NCBI RefSeq assembly: GCF_031323975.1
Contig: NZ_JAVIWS010000001.1
Span: forward strand, 3,472,001-3,536,000
From: Escherichia ruysiae
GTDB taxonomy: Bacteria; Pseudomonadota; Gammaproteobacteria; Enterobacterales; Enterobacteriaceae
DNA length: 64,000 nt
Direction: 5' to 3'
Shown piece by piece: positions 48,033-61,902 of this stretch. The notes below the pieces were generated by a model, which had not been told where the DNA came from, did no database searches, and was given only the letters and a program-made list of their open reading frames with translations. Within the stretch, counting starts at the first letter, position 1. Each line of letters begins with the position of its first letter. The position numbers and the translations under genes are program-made.

Positions 48033-48743
48033 ATGGTGAAAAAAGCGATTGTGACAGCGATGGCTGTAATCAGCCTCTTTACACTGATGGGATGTAATAA
48101 TCGGGCCGAAGTCGATACGCTTTCCCCGGCGCAGGCTGCCGAACTGAAACCGATGCCGCAAAGTTGGCGCGGCGTGCTGCCGTGTGCCGATTGCGAAGGA
48201 ATCGAAACCTCTCTGTTCCTCGAAAAAGACGGAACATGGGTGATGAATGAGCGTTATCTGGGTGCGCGCGAAGAGCCTTCATCCTTCGCTTCCTACGGTA
48301 CATGGGCGCGAACCGCTGACAAGCTGGTATTAACCGACAGCAAAGGTGAAAAGTCATATTATCGGGCGAAAGGGGATGCGCTGGAGATGCTCGATCGTGA
48401 AGGTAATCCGATTGAATCGCAGTTCAACTACACGCTGGAACCTGCAAAGTCCAGCCTCCCCATGACACCGATGACTCTGCGTGGCATGTATTTTTATATG
48501 GCTGATGCGGCGACCTTTACTGATTGCGCGACTGGAAAACGTTTCATGGTGGCGAATAACGCAGAGCTGGAACGTGGCTACCTGGCTGCTCGCGGTAACA
48601 GTGAAAAAACCGTGTTACTGTCTGTAGAAGGTCACTTTACGCTTGAGGCTAACCCGGATACCGGTGCGCCGACCAAAGTATTAGCGCCCGATACGGCAGG
48701 GAAATTTTACCCAAACCAGGATTGCAGTAGTTTGGGGCAGTAA
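48033..48743 (+). CDS. nlpE: Envelope-stress lipoprotein NlpE
   Basis: Outer-membrane lipoprotein that signals surface contact and lipoprotein-export faults to the Cpx system (also cutF, copper tolerance). From the ATG at 48033 it has 236 residues with a lipobox LMGC (C21). The CADC pair follows near residue 51, and a second cysteine pair lies in the C-terminal domain. A longer in-frame start would overlap arfB and spoil the signal peptide. A strong convergent terminator follows. Confidence 0.97.
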   Translation: MVKKAIVTAMAVISLFTLMGCNNRAEVDTLSPAQAAELKPMPQSWRGVLPCADCEGIETSLFLEKDGTWVMNERYLGAREEPSSFASYGTWARTADKLVLTDSKGEKSYYRAKGDALEMLDREGNPIESQFNYTLEPAKSSLPMTPMTLRGMYFYMADAATFTDCATGKRFMVANNAELERGYLAARGNSEKTVLLSVEGHFTLEANPDTGAPTKVLAPDTAGKFYPNQDCSSLGQ

Positions 48744-48745
48744 TT

Positions 48746-48771
48746 GAAAGCCGGAGCATTCTCCGGCTTTC
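48746..48771. terminator. Convergent terminator between nlpE and yaeF
   Basis: GAAAGCCGGAG (48746-48756) pairs perfectly with CTCCGGCTTTC (48761-48771), with a CATT loop; both arms supply short T-runs. Confidence 0.85.
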
Positions 48772-48772
48772 A

Positions 48773-49597
48773 TCACTGAGTCAGCCCAACAAAGCGACCC
48801 GCCTTGATATAAATCCCAGGCTTCAGGTGTCCAACATACTGTAACTGCGTTTCTGGCTTAAACGCAGAGACATCGCCAGTACGCATATGCATCAGATCGG
48901 CAGGGCTAATCCAGCCCGATTGCGCCAGCGTAAGCGGATGCCCGGCTTTGGCAAATGCATCAGTGACAAATTCTGAACAAAACCACGACTTTTTGTCTCC
49001 TTCGCCCACACCGCTTAACTGTGCTTTTGCCAGCCCGCTGATGCACTGTTGGCGAAAATCTGTGGAAAAAGGATTTAGTGAGCACATCTGGCGGGTCACC
49101 ATAAACGGAATGAACTCGACAATGCCACGATAGTTGTAACCGCTGTCTTTGATTTTATTGGCGAAAGCGGTGATTTCTGTGGCTTGTTGCGGGGTCAGAT
49201 CCGGGACTCGTAAGACGAAAAGCTTATCACTGTGCTTCATGGCTTTTTTAAGAGGAACAATCTGGACGCCATCTCCAGTCGCTTCTGCAACGTTATTTTC
49301 ACCCAAATATATTGCAACGTGACTTACAGAGGAAGTGCTGAAGACGCGGATACCAAATGAGGTTACCCCAAGGCTTGAGGAGAACAGCAAATCGCCGGGT
49401 TTGAGATCAGGTTCGGTTATTTCTTTTATTGATCGTTCGGTGAAAGAGCTTTGATGCTGGAATTTGACTGCCCATGTTTTCGCCTCGGCATCCACCGCTG
49501 TTGCTGATGAGTCTGGCTGGCTGATATCAACGGTACAGGCCGAAAGTAAAAGAAAGAAGGGGAGAAGCAGGCGGCAGTACGCCTTTGGTTTATCCAT
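48773..49597 (-). CDS. yaeF: YiiX/YebB-like NlpC/P60-family lipoprotein YaeF
   Basis: This 274-residue protein starts MDKPKAYCRL. A lipobox (LLLSAC, C21) makes it a likely lipoprotein. The permuted papain-like (NlpC/P60, YiiX/poxvirus G6R) motifs are present: SHVAIYLG with the histidine, and WFCSEFVTDAF with the putative catalytic cysteine. Its activity is unproven. An upstream ATG three codons earlier is possible. Confidence 0.92.
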   Translation of the reverse strand: MDKPKAYCRLLLPFFLLLSACTVDISQPDSSATAVDAEAKTWAVKFQHQSSFTERSIKEITEPDLKPGDLLFSSSLGVTSFGIRVFSTSSVSHVAIYLGENNVAEATGDGVQIVPLKKAMKHSDKLFVLRVPDLTPQQATEITAFANKIKDSGYNYRGIVEFIPFMVTRQMCSLNPFSTDFRQQCISGLAKAQLSGVGEGDKKSWFCSEFVTDAFAKAGHPLTLAQSGWISPADLMHMRTGDVSAFKPETQLQYVGHLKPGIYIKAGRFVGLTQ

Positions 49598-49616
49598 TTT
49601 ATACAATCCATGTAAA

Positions 49617-49643
49617 AAAGGGCCCTGAAATTCAGGACCCTTT
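49617..49643 (-). terminator. proS terminator
   Basis: AAAGGGCCCTGA and TTCAGGACCCTTT form an 11- to 12-bp stem with one mismatch. On the minus strand it is followed by TTTTTT, directly after the proS stop. Confidence 0.8.
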
Positions 49644-49649
49644 CTGGCA

Positions 49650-51368
49650 TTAGCCTTTAATCTGTTTCACCAGATATTCGACGATGTCACCAGTCTTAAT
49701 TAACTGTTTCTCGCCGTTACGACGATATTTGTATTCGATATCGTCGTTGTCGAGGTTACGGTCGCCAAGCACAATAGTGTGCGGAATACCGATCAGTTCC
49801 ATATCAGCAAACATCACGCCCGGACGCTCTTTACGGTCATCCAGAAGCACTTCGATGCCCTGCGCGCGCAGTTCGCTGTACAGTTTCTCAGCAAGCTCCT
49901 GTACGCGGAAGGATTTGTGCATGTTCATCGGCAGAATCGCCACCTGGAACGGCGCGATAGCGTCAGGCCATACGATGCCGCGTTCGTCGTAGTTCTGCTC
50001 AATTGCCGCAGCGACTACGCGTGTTACCCCGATACCGTAGCAACCCATAGTTAGAATTTGGTTACGCCCATCTTCGCCCTGTACGGAGGCTTTCAGTGCT
50101 TCGGAGTACTTAGTACCCAGCTGGAAGATGTGACCGACTTCGATACCACGTTTGATCAGCAGCGTACCCTGACCATCCGGGCTTGGATCGCCAGCCACTA
50201 CATTACGAATATCAGCAACTTCCGGGGTAGCAACATCGCGATCCCAGTTGATACCGAAGTAGTGTTTGCCATCAATGTTAGCACCGGCAGCAAAATCACT
50301 CATCGCCGCAACGGTACGGTCAATCACCACCGGAATCGGCATGTTTACCGGACCCAGTGAACCCGGACCGGCTTTAACCACGGCACGAATTTCTTCTTCG
50401 GTCGCGAAAGTCAGCGGGCTGGCAACCTGTGGCAGTTTTTCTGCTTTAACTTCGTTCAGCTCATGGTCACCACGCACCAGCAGCGCAACCAGCGGGAAGC
50501 TACTGCCTTCAACCGCTTTAACCAACAGAGTCTTAACCGTTTTCTCAATCGGCAGATTGAACTGTTCAACCAGTTCAGCGATGGTTTTCGCGTTAGGCGT
50601 ATCAACCAGCGTCATTTCCTGGGTAGCAGCAGCGCGCGGTTCTTTCGGCGCGATAGCTTCTGCCAGTTCAATGTTCGCTGCATAGTCAGAGGTATCGGAG
50701 AAGACCACATCGTCTTCACCGCTCTGCGCCAGCACCTGGAATTCGTGAGAGGCGCTGCCGCCGATAGAACCGGTGTCGGCCTGTACGGCGCGGAAATCCA
50801 GCCCCATGCGGCTGAAGATTTTGCTGTAGGCCGCATACATTGCATCGTAGGTTTCCTGCAGGGATTCCTGAGAAGTGTGGAAAGAGTAAGCATCTTTCAT
50901 CAGGAATTCGCGGGAACGCATGACGCCGAAACGCGGACGCACTTCGTCGCGGAACTTGGTCTGGATCTGATAGAAGTTCAGCGGCAGCTGTTTGTAAGAG
51001 CTAAGCTCGTTACGAATCAGGTCAGTGATAACTTCTTCATGAGTTGGGCCGAGTACGAACGGACGCTCGCCACGGTCAACAAAACGCAGCAGTTCCGGAC
51101 CGTACTGTTCCCAACGACCACTCTCTTGCCACAAATCGGCTGGCTGAACCACCGGCATCGACACCTCGATCGCACCGGCGTTGTTCATCTCTTCACGCAC
51201 GATGTTTTCGACTTTTTTCAGAACGCGCACGCCGGTCGGCAGCCAGGTATATAACCCGGAGGCCAGCTTGCGGATCATCCCGGCGCGTAGCATCAGCTGA
51301 TGGCTGATCACCTCGGCGTCGGCAGGTGTCTCCTTGAGAGTGGAGAGCAGGTATTGGCTAGTACGCAT
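49650..51368 (-). CDS. proS: Prolyl-tRNA synthetase
   Basis: Class II synthetase that charges tRNA-Pro. From the ATG at 51368 it has 572 residues ([10 protein letters not shown]); an open frame of 18 more residues upstream is not conserved. Class II motif 2 ([21 protein letters not shown]) and motif 3 ([18 protein letters not shown]) are intact. A bacterial-type editing insertion (about residues 220-410, [19 protein letters not shown] onward) clears Ala-tRNA-Pro. A C-terminal anticodon domain follows. Confidence 0.98.
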
Positions 51369-51478
51369 GTTGTTACGGTTCCAGTTGGAAGGTAGAACAG
51401 GCTCAAGGTGAGCCTGGGACAAAAAAAGTGATTTAGTTTACCAGTGCAGGAGAAATGTCAAAAGAGAAGGGCGTGAAT

Positions 51479-52186
51479 TTAACGCGGTTCCAGCGCAAAG
51501 ACTTCAAAACCTGCGTCGGTGACGCGCCAGCGAACATTAAAATCATGCAGCCAGACGGCATAGGTTTTGCCCGTTTCCTCACCTTTACGATAGGCCGGAC
51601 GCGGATCCTGCGCCAGTACTTCGCGGATAAACAGCGTTAACTGCGGATAACGCTTCTCCAGCATCAATAGTTGCTTTTCAACATCTGCGGTAAAGGTCAC
51701 AGACATCTCTGCCGATGGCGCACTTTGCGCATAGCTGGCACTGGCATCGGGAAGCGATTCGGCAAAGGGGAGATACGGTTTGATATCCACCACTGGCGTA
51801 CCATCAACCAGATCCAAGCTACCGAGCTTCAGAATCACGCTGTCTTTATGGCAAACAACCTCTTTCAGTTCTACCAGCGACATACCAATCGGGTTAGGGC
51901 GGAAAGTAGAGCGTGTGGCGAAAACGCCCATTCTGGCGTTACCGCCGAGGCGCGGTGGGCGCACAGTCGGACGCCAGCCGCCTTCCATCGTTTGATGAAA
52001 GACGAAAAGGATCCATAAATGGCTGAATGCTTCCAGGCCGCGCACGGCGTCGGCCTGGTTGTAGGGAGCAATGAGATGCAGTTCGCCGTTGACGCTTTTT
52101 ACCAGACCTGGCTGGCGCGGAACGGCGAATTTTTCTTTATAGGGCGAGCGAATAACGCCTATTTGCTCAAACTGGAAACTGCTCAT
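51479..52186 (-). CDS. trmO: tRNA m6t6A37 methyltransferase TrmO
   Basis: Methylates t6A37 to m6t6A in tRNA-Thr(GGU), using SAM in a beta-barrel TsaA fold. It has 235 residues (formerly yaeB/tsaA). The N-terminal TsaA domain covers about residues 1-150 (FATRSTFRPNPIGMSLVEL carries the signature), with a C-terminal domain after it. It overlaps the rcsF stop by four bases on the minus strand. Confidence 0.96.
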   Translation of the reverse strand: MSSFQFEQIGVIRSPYKEKFAVPRQPGLVKSVNGELHLIAPYNQADAVRGLEAFSHLWILFVFHQTMEGGWRPTVRPPRLGGNARMGVFATRSTFRPNPIGMSLVELKEVVCHKDSVILKLGSLDLVDGTPVVDIKPYLPFAESLPDASASYAQSAPSAEMSVTFTADVEKQLLMLEKRYPQLTLFIREVLAQDPRPAYRKGEETGKTYAVWLHDFNVRWRVTDAGFEVFALEPR

Positions 52187-52587
52187 TTCGCCGTAATGTT
52201 AAGCGCAGAACCGATACATACAGCCTGACGGTAGCAGCCTGGCGTACCGCTGGTGACTTCACAGCTATGCAGTAAAACAGCATTGGCTTTCATTTTAGAG
52301 GCGTTGATTTGCATCCGCTTACGCGCGGTTGGAATGCTCGGTGGAGAGTCCTGATTAGAGGCCTGGCAAGAGTCGCCACTGACTTCACCGAGATCGCGGA
52401 ACGGTTTGCCGACTAATTCTTCTGCATTGGTATAAATTCGGACCGGCGTGGCGCGCGGTGCTTTCGGTTTTGCAGGCTCCGCTTTCGGCTGGGGTGCAGT
52501 GCTTTGAACGGGTTCGACAGGGGATCTGCTTAACATGGAACAGCCGCTTAGCATGAGTGCTACTAAACAGATCGGTAAAGCACGCAT
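52183..52587 (-). CDS. rcsF: Rcs stress-sensing lipoprotein RcsF
   Basis: Outer-membrane lipoprotein that reports envelope damage to IgaA and the Rcs phosphorelay. It has 134 residues: lipobox LMLSGC (C16), a proline-rich linker (residues 28-50), and a cysteine-rich domain with four cysteines for two disulfides (SCQASNQ, HSCEVTSGTPGCYRQAVC). It overlaps trmO by four bases. Confidence 0.97.
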   Translation of the reverse strand: MRALPICLVALMLSGCSMLSRSPVEPVQSTAPQPKAEPAKPKAPRATPVRIYTNAEELVGKPFRDLGEVSGDSCQASNQDSPPSIPTARKRMQINASKMKANAVLLHSCEVTSGTPGCYRQAVCIGSALNITAK

Positions 52588-52649
52588 AGTATTTCCTCAA
52601 TGTATGATCAAAACGTCAATATTGAATCAGGCGCTTGTAAAAATGACAA

Positions 52650-52667
52650 GACGGGCAAGCGCCCGTC
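52650..52667 (-). terminator. metNIQ terminator
   Basis: GACGGGC (52650-52656) pairs with GCCCGTC (52661-52667) with a 4-base loop. On the minus strand it is followed by TTGTCATTTTT, after the metQ stop. Confidence 0.75.
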
Positions 52668-52704
52668 CTGAATGATATTACAAATTGTGGAAACAGCCTA
52701 AATA

Positions 52705-53520
52705 TTACCAGCCTTTAACAGCGCCGCCGTTAAACACTTTGTTTGCCGCTTCGTAAACTTCGTCAGACTGATAAGCCTGGACGAATTTCTTCACGTTCTC
52801 GGCGTCTTTGTTATCTTCACGCGTTACGATCAGGTTTACGTACGGGGACTCTTTATCTTCGACAAAGATACCGTCTTTCGCCGGAGTCAGGCCAATCTGG
52901 CTGGCATAGGTGGTATTGATAACTGCCAGAGCGATTTGCGCGTCGTCCAGAGAACGCGGCAGTTGCGGTGCTTCCAGTTCAACAATTTTCAGATTTTTGG
53001 GGTTCTCAACAACATCAAGAACGGTCGGCAGCAGGCCAACGCCATCTTTCAGTTTGATCAAGCCCACTTTTTGCAGCAGCAGCAGTGAACGACCGAGGTT
53101 AGTCGGATCGTTTGGTACTGCAACCTGCGAACCATCTTGCAGTTCATCCAGCGATTTGATTTTCTTGGAGTAACCAGCAATCGGATAAACAAAAGTATTG
53201 CCTACTGCGACCAGTTTGTAGCCACGATCTTTCAGCTGCTGATCAAGGTACGGTTTGTGCTGGAAAGCGTTAGCGTCGATATCGCCTTTGCTTAATGCTT
53301 CGTTCGGCAGGACATAGTCGTTGAAGGTTACCAGCTCAACGTCCAGGCCATATTTGTCTTTCGCGACTTTTTGCGCGACTTCTGCAACCTGCTGTTCGGC
53401 ACCGACAATCACGCCGACTTTGATGTGGTTTGGATCTTTTTCATCCTGGCCGCACCCTACCAGTGCCAGTGATCCAATCAGGGCTCCCACTGCCGCAAAG
53501 GTTTTGAATTTGAACGCCAT
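52705..53520 (-). CDS. metQ: Methionine-binding lipoprotein MetQ
   Basis: Substrate-binding protein of the MetNI importer for L- and D-methionine. It has 271 residues, with a lipobox LALVGC (C23) and the NLPA family fold (VGVIVGAEQQVAEVAQKV, NDPTNLGRSLLLLQ, EDKESPYVNLIVTRED). It is the last gene of metNIQ, 39 bases downstream of metI. Confidence 0.97.
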   Translation of the reverse strand: MAFKFKTFAAVGALIGSLALVGCGQDEKDPNHIKVGVIVGAEQQVAEVAQKVAKDKYGLDVELVTFNDYVLPNEALSKGDIDANAFQHKPYLDQQLKDRGYKLVAVGNTFVYPIAGYSKKIKSLDELQDGSQVAVPNDPTNLGRSLLLLQKVGLIKLKDGVGLLPTVLDVVENPKNLKIVELEAPQLPRSLDDAQIALAVINTTYASQIGLTPAKDGIFVEDKESPYVNLIVTREDNKDAENVKKFVQAYQSDEVYEAANKVFNGGAVKGW

Positions 53521-53559
53521 ACCTTATTCCTTCTTCAATTATTTATGTTGTGTTGAACG

Positions 53560-54213
53560 TTACTTGCGAGTGACAGCCCGGACGATGCGGTCGCCTGCGA
53601 ACTGAATTAAATAAACCAGAATGACCAGCAATACCAGTACCGTATTCATCACCGTCGCGTTATAGCCGATGTAGCCATACTGATAGCCAATCTGACCCAA
53701 ACCACCGGCACCGACTGCGCCGCCCATAGCGGAATAACCGACCAGGGTAATCAGGGTGATAGTTGCGGCGTTAACCAGACCTGGTAACGCTTCCGGTAAC
53801 AGCACTTTGCGCACGATCTGCATTGGTGTGGCACCCATTGCGCGAGAGGCTTCAATTAACCCGGTTGGGATTTCCAGCAGGGCGTTCTCGACCATACGGG
53901 CAATAAACGGTGCTGCACCAACAGTTAACGGAACAATCGCTGCCTGCAAACCAATCGATGTACCGACAATAACGCGAGTAAACGGAATCATCCATACCAG
54001 CAAGATAATGAACGGGATGGAACGGAAAATGTTCACAATCGCTGAAACGGTACGGTACAGCTTCGCGTTAGCAATAATTTGCCCCGGACGAGTAACATAA
54101 AGCAGGACGCCAACCGGCAGACCAATCACAAACCCAAAAAAACCGGATACGAAGGTCATTGCCAGCGTTTCCCATACGCCACGAACCAGCAGCCACATCA
54201 TCGGCTCAGACAT
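53560..54213 (-). CDS. metI: Methionine ABC transporter permease MetI
   Basis: Inner-membrane permease that forms a dimer with two MetN ATPases. It has 217 residues with about five membrane helices and the EAA motif near residue 130 ([25 protein letters not shown]) that contacts MetN. It starts inside the 3' end of metN (8-base overlap), so it is coupled to it. Confidence 0.97.
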   Translation of the reverse strand: MSEPMMWLLVRGVWETLAMTFVSGFFGFVIGLPVGVLLYVTRPGQIIANAKLYRTVSAIVNIFRSIPFIILLVWMIPFTRVIVGTSIGLQAAIVPLTVGAAPFIARMVENALLEIPTGLIEASRAMGATPMQIVRKVLLPEALPGLVNAATITLITLVGYSAMGGAVGAGGLGQIGYQYGYIGYNATVMNTVLVLLVILVYLIQFAGDRIVRAVTRK

Positions 54214-55237
54214 AACCCAGTACCTCTACTTTTACATGGTGTTCCTGCAGCCAGGCAATGGCGGCTTGCGTATCTTGTTGTGTGCCGTGCATTTCAGTCA
54301 ACATGATGCCGAACTTAACGCCACCGGCGTAATCCATCTGCGCGCTAATAATGTTGTTATTAACGTTGAAACGACGCGCAGTTTCAGAAAGCAGTGGGGC
54401 ATCTACCGACTGACCGGTAAACTCCAGGCGCAGCATCGGTACGCAGTCAGTGAATGGCTCCGCTTGCAGACGTTCCTGATAATCTTCTGGGATATCCAGA
54501 TGCAGAGTCGACTGAATAAATTTTTGCGCCAGCGGCGTTTTCGGATGCGAGAACACTTCACTTACCTTGTCCTGCTCGATCAGTTCGCCATTGCTGATGA
54601 CCGCCACGCAATCACAAATTCGCTTCACAACGTCCATTTCGTGGGTTATCAACAGAATCGTCAAACCCAGACGGCGGTTGATGTCTTTCAGCAGTTCGAG
54701 AATAGAACGTGTGGTTGCCGGATCCAGCGCGCTGGTGGCTTCATCACACAGCAATACTTTGGGATTGCTGGCTAACGCACGGGCAATCGCCACACGCTGT
54801 TTCTGCCCACCGGAAAGATTCGACGGGTAGCTATCATGCTTATCGCCAAGACCAACCAATGACAGCAATTCCGTCACGCGACGTTTGATCTCGTCTTTCG
54901 GTGTATTGTCCAGCTCCAGCGGCAGAGCCACGTTGCCAAAAACAGTACGCGAAGAGAGCAGGTTAAAATGCTGGAAAATCATACCAATCTGGCGGCGAGC
55001 TTTAGTCAGCTCGGATTCTGACAACGTAGTCAGTTCCTGGCCATCGACCAGCACGCTACCCTCGGTTGGGCGCTCCAGCAGGTTTACACAACGTATAAGC
55101 GTACTCTTACCCGCGCCTGAGGCACCGATAACGCCATAAATTTGTCCAGCTGGCACATGCAGGCTGACGTTGTTCAACGCCTGGATGGTGCGGGTGCCCT
55201 GGTGGAACACTTTGGTGATATTCGAAAGTTTTATCAT
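54206..55237 (-). CDS. metN: Methionine ABC transporter ATPase MetN
   Basis: ATPase of the methionine importer. It has 343 residues. Walker A is GASGAGKST at about residues 38-46, the signature is LSGGQKQR, and Walker B is [11 protein letters not shown]. The C-terminal ACT-like NIL domain (about residues 265-343) binds methionine and shuts the transporter off (trans-inhibition). First gene of the operon, with MetJ boxes upstream. Confidence 0.97.
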   Translation of the reverse strand: MIKLSNITKVFHQGTRTIQALNNVSLHVPAGQIYGVIGASGAGKSTLIRCVNLLERPTEGSVLVDGQELTTLSESELTKARRQIGMIFQHFNLLSSRTVFGNVALPLELDNTPKDEIKRRVTELLSLVGLGDKHDSYPSNLSGGQKQRVAIARALASNPKVLLCDEATSALDPATTRSILELLKDINRRLGLTILLITHEMDVVKRICDCVAVISNGELIEQDKVSEVFSHPKTPLAQKFIQSTLHLDIPEDYQERLQAEPFTDCVPMLRLEFTGQSVDAPLLSETARRFNVNNNIISAQMDYAGGVKFGIMLTEMHGTQQDTQAAIAWLQEHHVKVEVLGYV

Positions 55238-55311
55238 TGATTATTTATTATCGTCATTAAGTTAGTCGTGGCATTTCGAATGCCTGGAACGGGCAACGCC
55301 GTCAATGAAAT

Positions 55312-55335
55312 GGATGTTAAGGCATCCAGACGTCT
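55312..55335 (-). promoter_or_regulatory. Tandem MetJ boxes upstream of metN
   Basis: A perfect MetJ box AGACGTCT (55328-55335) is followed on the minus strand by the weaker boxes GGATGCCT and TAACATCC. MetJ with SAM bound here would repress metNIQ. The site also lies about 90 bases upstream of gmhB. Confidence 0.8.
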
Positions 55336-55424
55336 AAATCAATCAGGTTTATGCGAAGAGCACTTTCTTGCTGGTCGAAACATGCGATACTAGCGTCACA
55401 TGCCTTATTAAGGAGCTATAAAAG

Positions 55425-55997
55425 GTGGCGAAGAGCGTACCCGCAATTTTTCTTGACCGTGATGGCACCATTAATGTCGATCACGGCTATGTCCATGAGA
55501 TCGACAACTTTGAATTTATCGATGGTGTTATTGACGCCATGCGCGAGCTAAAAAAAATGGGCTTTGCGCTGGTGGTAGTAACCAACCAGTCTGGCATTGC
55601 TCGCGGTAAATTTACTGAAGCACAGTTTGAAACGCTGACCGAGTGGATGGACTGGTCGCTGGCGGACCGCGATGTCGATCTGGATGGCATCTATTATTGC
55701 CCGCATCATCCGCAGGGTAGTGTTGAAGAGTTTCGCCAGGTCTGCGATTGCCGTAAACCACATCCGGGGATGCTTTTGTCCGCACGCGATTATTTGCATA
55801 TTGATATGGCCGCTTCTTATATGGTGGGCGATAAATTAGAAGATATGCAGGCAGCGGCTGCGGCGAACGTGGGAACAAAAGTGCTGGTGCGTACGGGTAA
55901 ACCTATTACGCCTGAAGCAGAAAACGCGGCGGATTGGGTGTTAAATAGCCTGGCAGACCTGCCGCAAGCGATAAAAAAGCAGCAAAAACCGGCGTAA
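55425..55997 (+). CDS. gmhB: D-glycero-beta-D-manno-heptose-1,7-bisphosphate 7-phosphatase
   Basis: HAD phosphatase in ADP-heptose synthesis for the LPS inner core. It has 190 residues; the K-12 protein, as I remember it, has one more (a terminal Q). The HAD nucleophile motif DRDGT is at residues 11-15 (D11, D13), and the zinc cysteines and histidine lie in YYCPHHP and CDCRK. The start is GTG after AAGGAG. It is followed by the rRNA promoters. Confidence 0.97.
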   Translation: MAKSVPAIFLDRDGTINVDHGYVHEIDNFEFIDGVIDAMRELKKMGFALVVVTNQSGIARGKFTEAQFETLTEWMDWSLADRDVDLDGIYYCPHHPQGSVEEFRQVCDCRKPHPGMLLSARDYLHIDMAASYMVGDKLEDMQAAAAANVGTKVLVRTGKPITPEAENAADWVLNSLADLPQAIKKQQKPA

Positions 55998-56014
55998 TGA
56001 TTAAAAGATGAGCG

Positions 56015-56068
56015 GTTGAAATAAAAATGCATTTTTCCGCTTGTCTTCCTGAAACGACTCCCTATAAT
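56015..56068 (+). promoter_or_regulatory. rRNA promoter P1 with UP-like element
   Basis: TTGTCT (56041-56046) and TATAAT (56063-56068) have a 16-base spacer, followed by a GC-rich discriminator (GCGCC) typical of stringently controlled rrn P1. The A/T-rich run just upstream (GAAATAAAAATGCATTTTT) fits an UP element. Confidence 0.9.
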
Positions 56069-56150
56069 GCGCCTCCATCGACACGGCGGATGTGAATCAC
56101 TTCACACAAACAGCCAGTTCGGTTAAAGAGAAAAATCCTGAAATTCAGGG

Positions 56151-56178
56151 TTGACTCTGAAAGAGGAAAGCGTAATAT
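56151..56178 (+). promoter_or_regulatory. rRNA promoter P2
   Basis: TTGACT (56151-56156) and TAATAT (56173-56178) with a 16-base spacer, downstream of P1, as in other E. coli rrn operons. Confidence 0.85.
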
Positions 56179-56218
56179 ACGCCACCTCGCGACAGTGAGC
56201 TGAAAGCCGCGTCGCAAC

Positions 56219-56230
56219 TGCTCTTTAACA
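56219..56230 (+). promoter_or_regulatory. rrn leader boxA antitermination site
   Basis: TGCTCTTTAACA is the boxA of rrn leaders; it loads NusB/NusE to resist Rho termination. A boxC-like TGTGTGGGCACT follows at about 56246. Confidence 0.9.
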
Positions 56231-56234
56231 ATTT

Positions 56235-56257
56235 ATCAGACAATCTGTGTGGGCACT
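56235..56257 (+). other. 5' arm of the 16S RNase III processing stem
   Basis: Bases 56235-56257 pair with 57926-57948 along 23 positions with one G-U pair, closing a stem around 16S rRNA. This is the RNase III site that releases the 17S precursor. Confidence 0.85.
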
Positions 56258-56362
56258 CGAAGATACGGATTCTTAACGTCGCAAGACGAAAAATGAATAC
56301 CAAGTCTCAAGAGTGAACACGTAATTCATTACGAAGTTTAATTCTTTGAGCATCAAACTTTT

Positions 56363-57904
<1,542 letters not shown>

Positions 57905-57925
57905 CCTTAAAGAAGCGTTCTTTGA

Positions 57926-57948
57926 AGTGCTCACACAGATTGTCTGAT
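57926..57948 (+). other. 3' arm of the 16S RNase III processing stem
   Basis: This arm begins AGTGCTCACACAGATTGTCT and is the partner of 56235-56257; cleavage here separates 16S from the tRNA spacer. Confidence 0.85.
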
Positions 57949-57972
57949 GAAAATGAGCAGTAAAACCTCTAC

Positions 57973-58049
<77 letters not shown>

Positions 58050-58091
58050 AATTTGCACCGCAAATTTGAAGAGGTTTTAACTACATGTTAT

Positions 58092-58167
58092 GGGGCTATA
58101 GCTCAGCTGGGAGAGCGCCTGCTTTGCACGCAGGAGGTCTGCGGTTCGATCCCGCATAGCTCCACCA
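58092..58167 (+). tRNA. alaV: tRNA-Ala(UGC)
   Basis: 76 bases with encoded CCA; anticodon TGC in CTTTGCACG. It carries the G3-U70 identity pair (GGGGCTA...TAGCTCC). Second spacer tRNA. Confidence 0.98.
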
Positions 58168-58230
58168 TCTCTGTAGTGATTAAATAAAAAATACTTCAGA
58201 GTGTACCTGCAAGGGTTCACTGCGAAGTTT

Positions 58231-58242
58231 TGCTCTTTAAAA
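58231..58242 (+). promoter_or_regulatory. Spacer boxA before 23S
   Basis: TGCTCTTTAAAA is a second boxA-like antitermination site between tRNA-Ala and 23S. Confidence 0.8.
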
Positions 58243-58348
58243 ATCTGGATCAAGCTGAAAATTGAAACACTGAACAACGCAAGTTGTTCGTGAGTCTCTC
58301 AAATTTTCGCAACACGATGGTGTTTTACGAAACATCTTCGGGTTGTGA

Positions 58349-61255
<2,907 letters not shown>

Positions 61256-61352
61256 ACAACGCCGAAGCTGTTTTGGCGGATGAGAGAAGATTTTCAGCCT
61301 GATACAGATTAAATCGACAGGTCAGAACAGGACGTGTTGATAAAACAGAATT

Positions 61353-61472
61353 TGCCTGGCGGCCGTAGCGCGGTGGTCCCACCTGACCCCATGCCGAACT
61401 CAGAAGTGAAACGCCGTAGCGCCGATGGTAGTGTGGGGTCTCCCCATGCGAGAGTAGGGAACTGCCAGGCAT
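61353..61472 (+). rRNA. rrfH: 5S ribosomal RNA
   Basis: 120 bases from TGCCTGGCGGCC to AACTGCCAGGCAT. The ends pair as helix I. It is followed by a 3'-end duplicate farther downstream. Confidence 0.98.
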
Positions 61473-61479
61473 CAAATTA
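61460..61479 (+). repeat. 5S 3' tail repeat, first copy
   Basis: The 20 bases AACTGCCAGGCATCAAATTA, covering the 5S 3' end and seven bases beyond, recur exactly at 61599-61618. Confidence 0.85.
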
Positions 61480-61511
61480 CGAAGAATGGTAATGACCTTT
61501 GAGGCAGTTCA

Positions 61512-61595
61512 CTACTCGATAAGAGAGTAGGACAAAAGCGAAAGCTTTTGAACGTTGCGAAGCAACGGCCCGAAGGGTGAATCACGAAGTGATTC
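61512..61595 (+). repeat. Array of five small hairpins
   Basis: Five adjacent stem-loops: CTACTC/GAGTAG (61512-61530); CAAAAGC-GAAA-GCTTTTG (61533-61550); CGTTGC-GAA-GCAACG (61553-61567); GCCC-GAA-GGGT (61568-61578); GAATCAC-GAA-GTGATTC (61579-61595). The last four share a GAA-type loop. No reading frame is implied; this is transcribed rrn spacer. Confidence 0.8.
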
Positions 61596-61598
61596 ATA

Positions 61599-61618
61599 AA
61601 CTGCCAGGCATCAAATTA
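61599..61618 (+). repeat. 5S 3' tail repeat, second copy
   Basis: Exact copy of 61460-61479, without the rest of a 5S gene, between the hairpin array and tRNA-Asp. Confidence 0.85.
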
Positions 61619-61663
61619 AGCAGTTAGCCGGTCATAAAACCGGTGGTTGTAAAAGAATTCGGT

Positions 61664-61740
61664 GGAGCGGTAGTTCAGTCGGTTAGAATACCTGCCTGTC
61701 ACGCAGGGGGTCGCGGGTTCGAGTCCCGTCCGTTCCGCCA
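61664..61740 (+). tRNA. aspU: tRNA-Asp(GUC)
   Basis: 77 bases with encoded CCA; anticodon GTC in CTGTCAC, T-loop GGTTCGAGTCC. A distal tRNA at this place is the mark of the rrnH-type operon. Confidence 0.98.
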
Positions 61741-61751
61741 CTTATTAAGAA

Positions 61752-61780
61752 ACCTCGAGTTAACGCTCGAGGTTTTTTTT
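61752..61780 (+). terminator. rRNA operon terminator
   Basis: ACCTCGAG (61752-61759) pairs with CTCGAGGT (61766-61773), followed by a run of T residues. Confidence 0.9.
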
Positions 61781-61902
61781 CGTCTGTATTTCTATTATTG
61801 CCAAAATCGCAAAAATCCTCTGCATTTTACGCTCTTTTTCCGCAATAGTCTGAAGCCCATAATCATCTCAGTTAACGAACATAGCATTAGAAGAGGCATA
61901 TT

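Noticed and set aside
61664..61740. tRNA-Asp as an integration site
   Set aside because: tRNA genes often host islands, but no integrase and no duplicated tRNA 3' end follow; conserved dkgB comes directly next.
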